Positions 57,598-64,000 of a stretch of 64,000 bases of DNA are shown one piece after another. The notes beneath the pieces were generated by a model. It saw nothing but the letters and a program-made list of their open reading frames with translations. It made no database searches and was not told the DNA's origin. Each line of letters starts with the position of its first letter. The first letter of the stretch is position 1. Made by a program: the position numbers and the translations under genes. Source of the DNA: Rotaria macrura (Eukaryota; Rotifera; Eurotatoria; Philodinida; Philodinidae); contig OENT01000849.1 in assembly GCA_900239685.1 (NCBI GenBank), forward strand, positions 5,614-69,613. Reading direction: 5' to 3'.

Positions 57598-58020
57598 TTA
57601 TATAACAGAAAAAAAAAATAAAGCACATACAGGATATTTTCTGTACTTTGAACATCGATATGTGACTTTCTTTCCAGCTTCAATTTGTTCTGTACGTTTT
57701 ATAGATACAACATTTTGTATAATATACGATTGAAGTTCATTTTCACTGAAAAATTCGTCGACAAAATTCCACGTTCGTTTGGCCGTGATGAAATGTTTAA
57801 GAAATTCGAAAAATACTGAATGCACGGATTGCGCATGACGATAATCTATTGTATTGGTGAAATTTATCGTGCAAGTGGCCTCTACACAATGTCTTACGAT
57901 CGGACTCAACAGATATAAAACATTTTTATGAGGCCGAATGAATTTCACTGAGCTCAAATCAAACCAACAGAGCTCAAATGTTTCTAATTGCGGGCTCAAA
58001 AAGAAAAATTTATCCGACAT
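57598..58020 (-). pseudogene. Orphan ORF with a truncated Cys-containing finger, likely transposon-related
   Basis: Open frame of 140 aa starting MSDKFFFLSPQLETFELCWF. The last third reads FFSENELQSYIIQNV, then GKKVTYRCSKYRKYPVCA, and then runs into LFFFSVI and a stop. A segment with a helix, then 'GxKxxYxC', about eight residues, 'C-A' resembles the N-terminal zinc-binding region of FLYWCH or Mutator-like (MULE) proteins, and the expected His-x-His end is missing. A donor-like GTATGTGC follows the codon for Pro, so a spliced gene is possible, but I could not find a convincing next exon. It is either a truncated relic or the first exon of a diverged gene. The absence of stops over 140 codons in AT-rich DNA argues for recent coding history. 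Confidence 0.4.
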
Positions 58021-58464
58021 ATTTCTTCTTGTCTAATTACAAGTGATTAAAGTTATATCGATAAGTACTGGCATTGGAACATCAATAGTCATATTTTTGA
58101 ACATATAAAATTTCCCAACTTATTTTCGATATATATACATATCCTTGTGTATATTTGTATTTCAGTTGTTGTCTTTTGATATGAAGAAGAAAGAAGAACG
58201 AGAAAAGAAACCATAAATACGGAACATTACAAGAAATAACAAACAAATGTTGGAGAAAAAAAAAGAGAGAGAGAGAAAAACAACAATAAGATATAAGCCT
58301 AGATCTGTATATATATATACATATATATTTATACATATATATATTTATATTTGAATAGGCTGATGACACGAAAGAAGAAAAAAAATAAATTCTACCAACG
58401 CAGCGTTGAAATAAATTTCTGTATGTGAAATAGACAAGCTATGCACGACAAGCAAACGAAAAGT
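58021..58464. other. Short intergenic stretch with TA and GA microsatellites
   Basis: Holds the 3' flank of the RAD54L2-like gene, a GA run at about 58264-58275 and broken TA repeats at about 58305-58350. No gene is supported; the open frame 58082-58369 is low-complexity. Confidence 0.5.
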
Positions 58465-61400
58465 TTATGTAAATGTTAAAGCGTTTGAAGTAAAGTTAGT
58501 AGTACTGTTATCAGTGTCAATATTTGTCGAAGGTGATAACATAGCCATCGTTGGATCGTTAGGGAAAAAGTCTGAATAGAAATTATTTTGTTGGAAATAA
58601 TCATTGTGCCATGATGCTAGATTTTCAAATGCTGATGTTGATGGAATTAGTGGAGGCGCAGATGAGTTTGATGATGGATCATCAATTAGAAGATCTATTT
58701 CGTCAGTTAAATTATTCATATCATTCAATAACAATGATGTTGATGATGGCATTTGAGATGTATCTTAATTAGTTTAGATTAGAAACACATATTTGTCTTT
58801 ATGAATTACTTACTGAATAGATATTGATCTAAAGGATTTGATGATGGTGGTTTTGGTGGAAGAGATAGAGAAAGAGGATGTGTTGTTAGTGGTAGAGATG
58901 GATGTGGCGGCGGTGGCATGGGTAGTAGTTTTTGATCATTTTGATTTGTTGATTGTGAATTGCGAATAGCAAAGAATTTTCCATCGGGTGTTCGAATGTA
59001 TGAACCACGTGATGCTTTGATGATATGAATACGTACGCCAGCTGGAATAAATTCTCGTTCGGCTGCATTTAATTGAACTTCCAAGGCTAGACATATGACG
59101 AGATGATTTATTTAAACATAATTCATTCAGTTACTATTCAACTTTAGAATGATTATTACTAGAAATTTTCTCTTGATTCTATAGATATACGAAGATTTTT
59201 TATCTTTATATTTTCTATCAGTTTAATTTTCAGTATTGAATACAAATGATATTGCAGACAATATTTAAATTTCGATATCTAACATTCATGATGAAAGTGT
59301 TTGAAGTTCAACATGTTTCATTCTATACGTTTGATTTAATAATCGACTTAAAAATAGAATTTTTTTTATGTTTCTTCGTACAAAATAATTAACTAGAAGT
59401 ATAGATGTACATCAAGACGTAGTCTTCTTGCTATTTAGACAAACAAATGTTAATCATAAAAGAGAGATATTCGATGAGAACTCATAATTGGTTGAAAACT
59501 AAAACTTAAGAGAAATCATTGTCAATTGAAGATTGTAAGTAGACGAATTTCCACAAAGCTACTTAAAACTCGTTGATTCCGAATGATCGAAATCGGACAA
59601 AGTCATTCGAACACTCTATTGAATACATACGACTTCGAAGTATAATTTGTTCGACAGATATTCCATGTTGCTTTAATTGTTCTAATTTCCTGTCTGTTGA
59701 TTGTTGTTGTACATGATAAGGTAAAGGTGTCATTGATGCTGTTGATCTTATTGGTGGATATAATGGAAAATGTGGTTCAAGTGAAGATGTTGATGATGAT
59801 GGATGAAGATATAGACGTGGTTCATGATCGGTAAATAATCGAGAATAACTATTAATATGAAAGAAGAACATGAGATAATTTTTATGAATAAGAAAATTAA
59901 TTTTTATTATTACGATCGAGAAGGTTGAAATCTTGAACGACATGAAAAACTATTCATTCGTTTTTCATCTTGATATTCTTTTTCAGCGCGACGTTTTTCA
60001 GCCGATGTCAATTGATATTCTTTCCGGTCAGATAAAAGAGATTCATGTGTAAATGGAATTTTCGTTATTGATTGAGCATATTGTTTACAAATCGATCGTA
60101 ATATAGAATCATCGGTGATTTCATCGACTTTGGTGAATAAATCAGGAGCAGGCGATTCTTCTTCAACCTGTGAAAAGAAAATATACATTGAAGAATAAGT
60201 AGCTACGTTTGTTTCCTTTTTATTATTTTCTTTCTTGTCTTACTGCAAAATGTAATAAATTTTCAACTTCATTTTTTGTAAACTGATTCTGAGGTTGTAA
60301 TTCATCGACAACACGATCTGACATTCCTTGTTTGGCTATTTGTCGATCATAGATACGTTTTTCCATTGTAAAATCAGCTATTAATCGATATATGTAACAA
60401 TGTCGTTTTTGTCCATAACGATAGACACGACAAACAGCCTGAGCATCGAGACACGGATTCCATGATACATCCATGACAATAACACGATTGGCTGCTATTA
60501 AATTTATGCCAAGACAACCAGCTCTGTTATTAAAATAGAACAAACAATCATAGTTCATATTTATACTAAGTTAGATATTCTTCATACCGAGTAGATAGTA
60601 AAAATAATCTTGCATTTGAATTCGGTGCATTAAATGCATTAATTAATTTTTCACGTTCAAGACTATTTGTGGCACCATCGAGTCCTTAAATAAGTAATGA
60701 TTATTTTATAAAATATAGAATGTTCATTCATGATGATAACTGAAGATTGTTCTGAATGAACTATTTTTGTCAGAAGAATGACATGTCCTTCCATACTAAG
60801 CGAAGTTTAATGTCGAACTTAGATTCATAAACAACAATGTATACTGTAACGGTGATTCATATTGTCAATTTCTTTTTTTTTGTATAATTCATGTCACGTT
60901 TCTATTTTGATTCTACTTACATTTGATGTCAGTCAAAGTAGAAATATACCTATTCTAATGAATCGAAATGTCATCATGTATTTTGAAAGATGTGAAACAA
61001 TTTTTTAATAAAGCACACGACAAACCTAACGTACTTGAACTGTCAATTCTATCATTGAAATTAAAACCCCACAAAGACCAGATATGACAAAGAAATGCAC
61101 TATTCATATTCATAAAAAATTGCTTATGTATTCTAAGCACACAAACGGATTGTAACATAATTAAGAATTACTTTTCATAATGATTCTTAACTTAAATCTA
61201 AACCTTTAACAGTACTATAATATAATTTCTCATGCAGTTAAACAGTCAAATCTATTTATGAATTTGTTTAAATCGAATTTACATTAGATATCTCGACTTA
61301 TAATTTCCAATAACTTACGATAATAATTGATGTTCTTTTCCCATTTTTTATCTGTATTCGGTATATAACGTTGACTGAGAAACTCTTCGAGTTTATTTAA

Positions 61401-64000
61401 CGATAGTAAACTTTGACTAGAAGATAAAAAAAATTGAATTGAATTGAATATTTGAAAAGAAAATTTCAAAACATACCTAAATATAAGAGCTTTATCTCCA
61501 ATTTGTACACATAGATCTAATATTGTTAAAGCAATTTGAAATTTAATACCATTTGCTAATTGTCCACATGTATATGAACTCAGAATTGCATTGGCCTTAA
61601 ATCAATCAATAGAGATAAGTATAGAAATGTTTTTTTTTTCTTTCGTTAAAACAAATCTAATCAAATCTTACGAAATCATAATCGAATTCTTTTTTCTCCA
61701 TTGTAAACGTTGTTAATTGTGGTTCATATTGATTATTTGTTGTTGAAGTTTGAGGTGATGCACGATTATTTACATTCAAACGTGCATTAACTCTTGTTTT
61801 AGGTGCCAATGATTTACTTGTCGAATTTGAATTTTGATCAATATCTAAATCTAAATCCAAATCAGTACCATCTTGACGATCACGTACAAATTTATATAAA
61901 ACATCTGAATGATTCCAAATCTATGAAATAAACGAAATCAATCATTTCTATTTCAATTAGAATTGTTTTACTTTGCAACAAATAGCAAATGCTCGTAGTG
62001 GATTTAATGTTTTTTCTGATGAATTCGATAGAGCTCCGACTGCTTCGAGAAATTTCATATATAACTGTCTTTGTACATTTGATAATTTTAATAGGATAAC
62101 ATATTCCGTTTTAGGTGGCAAATCCGTTTGAAGTACATCATGACCACGTCTTTGAAATTAAAATTAAATGTTTTACTTTTGAAAGAATTTATCTTACCTT
62201 TGAATAAAACCTTCGAGTAAACTATGTAAAACATGTGCACGAGCTCGCATGATTTTTCCATCTTCCACTGTTGAATCAACACATTGTCCATTTAATATTG
62301 GTCGTTCGAACATATTACAAAATTCAAGTTTACTACCAAGATAATTTGGTCGAACGAAGTCAACCATACACCAATATTCTATAAATATACAATGTCAATT
62401 TCATACATACGAAACAAAAATTATGAAACACGATATAATTGACTGTTATTGTTACATGTCGTTTCTCGTTTAGGACATATGTATTTATCAGGAAAAAAAA
62501 AAGCTTAACAGCGAAATTAGTCATTTATCGTAGCATGAAATGATGATGGAAATTTTCAATGCTTAGAATCACACGTTTACATTTGTGATTAGCAATAGTA
62601 GTTGATCAGTACACACAATATCAACTATGATGATCGATATGTGAATAATAATTTTCACTTATATATATCAATACTCGCTTCAGATCGTGTTACGAAAAAT
62701 AAATCAAATTACCGATAAGATTATTTTGCAGTGGATAACCAGTAAGAACAATGCGACGTCTAGAACAAAACGTGAATAAAACTTCTTATTAGAAAAAAAA
62801 AACAAACTGTGTTCGTATTGATTTTAATGCCACAGCTACACCAGCTTGATGATTTTTAATTCGATGACCTTCATCACAAATGACGAGATCTGGATTGAGT
62901 AATGTATTTCGAATATCTAAATACGAAAGTAAACAAATATTTGTATCTTCCGTAAGAATTTCGTATTGATCAGATATATCATAATGATTCGGAAAAGAAG
63001 AAATGAATCAATCATATTACGTAATTTCCGTCGAGATGAAACAAAGACTCACATAAGCACGTCTGCATTTTAAAATTATTATTGTTCTCCTAGTGCATGG
63101 ATTACGAATTCTAGATTAGAATAGAAATCGATCATTGATTTTTAATTAAAATTACTCGGATTATTTTTCTACTCTTTGTTCTTTCCGGTGAAATCGAAAG
63201 CCGATGTCCTAGAAGTATAAAAGTAACCCTGTCGGATTAACATAAATCCTTATCATATGTCTACTGTGATGTACAGCTTCTTAAAATATCGAAATTAATG
63301 ATTGTGTTTGTGAAAATTTTCTCTTAATAAATAAAAAAAATGAATTCTTCAAGTTTAACAAACGTGTAACAACAAATGTGCAGAAATAAAAAAGTTATTT
63401 AAAACTGCATCTCTTCTGTTATGTTTTGTTTGCCAAACTTGACTTATAATGATAGAATATCTAAGAATAATCCGGTAAACATTGTTAATCATTTAAGTTT
63501 TTTTTTTTCAAACATTTTTTGAGACATTACACAGTGTTTATCAATCTGACAAAGTTTTATGTAATTATGTAAGTTGAGTAGACGATATGTTTTCTTTCAA
63601 TGTACAAGCAGAATGGTAAGATGAAAAATTCAAAATTTAGAAAGGAACATAATAGTAGCATTTTAAAATTACCGTCCATGGTTTCAATATTTCTTTCCTC
63701 TTCTTCAAGATCGACAACAACAGGTGTGATGGGTCTCAATAGATTTAATCTATTAGAATGATTATTTTTAGTTGATGCATTGGTTTGAGGATTTTTTTTC
63801 GTAACCATTAACCGAAACATTTCATAACCAAGTATAAGTGTTCCACCTGATTGAGACCAATTTTGTACGATTTTAGCACGTTGAGTAAATTTTTTTGATG
63901 TTTCATTTAATATGTACAATTGAAACGGACGTCTGTATTTGATATTAGGACTGTCTAATGGACACCAACGATTGAATTCGTTTAACCAATTTTGAATTGT
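58465..64000 (-). CDS. RAD54L2: RAD54L2/ARIP4-type SNF2 helicase (C-terminal 909 codons)
   Basis: The gene enters from the right edge and ends at 58465; 14 exons are inside: 64000-63673, 62916-62808, 62759-62713, 62378-62198, 62149-61972, 61920-61672, 61595-61477, 61416-61319, 60684-60588, 60523-60244, 60167-59914, 59848-59631, 59086-58814, 58763-58465. Nuclear ATP-dependent DNA translocase of the ATRX/RAD54 branch. Seen in order: TIQNWLNEFNRW, motif II as DEGH (PDLVICDEGHRIKNHQAG), motif III LTGYPLQNN, EYWCMVDFVRP, LLEGFIQRRG, a lobe linker with an Asp/Asn-rich insert (61672-61920), GDKALIFRSQS, STRAGCLGINL (motif V), QAVCRVYRYGQKRHCYIYRL (motif VI), then KQGMSDRVVDELQ and the IIKASRGSYIRTPDGKFFAIR motif, both typical of ARIP4. 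The C-terminus is Ser/Asn/Pro-rich. The Walker A region lies outside the window. Confidence 0.92.

Overview
This is eukaryotic, animal nuclear DNA. It is AT-rich, every recognisable gene is split by GT-AG introns (many only about 45-70 nt), and polyadenylation signals follow the stop codons. The gene content (class B2 adhesion-type receptors, Sec23, a Cys-loop acetylcholine receptor subunit, an HPS4-like BLOC-3 subunit and a RAD54L2/ARIP4 helicase) is metazoan. The compact introns, Thr-rich GPS receptors in tandem, FLYWCH debris and many small DNA-transposon remnants fit a bdelloid rotifer best, but that is an inference. There is nothing bacterial, no CRISPR array and no operon.

Layout. Positions 1-29428 hold a tandem array of three paralogous adhesion-GPCR-like genes on the + strand: copy A (only its 3' end, 1-642), copy B (9300-13709, four exons, 1156 aa) and copy C (19557-29428, seven exons, 1050 aa). 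Copies B and C have a signal peptide, a Gly-Ser-Gly-Ser stretch that looks like a glycosaminoglycan attachment site, a Thr/Ser-rich mucin-like stalk, TWO successive GAIN-like/GPS modules, each with its own Cys-x-Cys-Asn-His-Leu cleavage signature, and seven membrane helices. Sec23 (COPII coat GTPase-activating subunit) lies at 32921-39218 in 16 exons. An alpha-type nicotinic acetylcholine receptor subunit with an unusual pore lies at 41803-45553 in 13 exons. From about 50.8 kb onward all genes are on the - strand: an unrecognised 104-aa four-exon gene (50856-51366), an HPS4-like gene (52960-56108, nine exons), a degenerate zinc-binding ORF (57598-58020), and the C-terminal 909 codons of a RAD54L2/ARIP4-type SNF2 helicase (58465-64000, 14 exons, 5' end outside the window).

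Non-genic sequence carries several mobile-element remnants, recognised from terminal inverted repeats. A pair of about 0.8-kb elements of one family lies in opposite orientations (4853-5662 and 51964-52820). A 1.1-kb element with arms of about 130 bp lies at 30346-31428. A 730-bp hAT-like MITE with an 8-bp target duplication sits inside a Sec23 intron (35716-36445). There is also a frameshifted FLYWCH fragment inside the 6.4-kb intron of receptor copy C and a tRNA-like sequence at 47494-47568.

The genes do not form one pathway. Sec23 and the HPS4-like gene both act in membrane traffic, and the receptors and the channel are surface signalling proteins. The best candidate for something undescribed is the double-GPS, mucin-stalk, possibly proteoglycan receptor family and its patchwork (gene-conversion-like) evolution. 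Exon boundaries were derived by hand from splice signals and frame. All sum to intact reading frames, but none has been tested against RNA.
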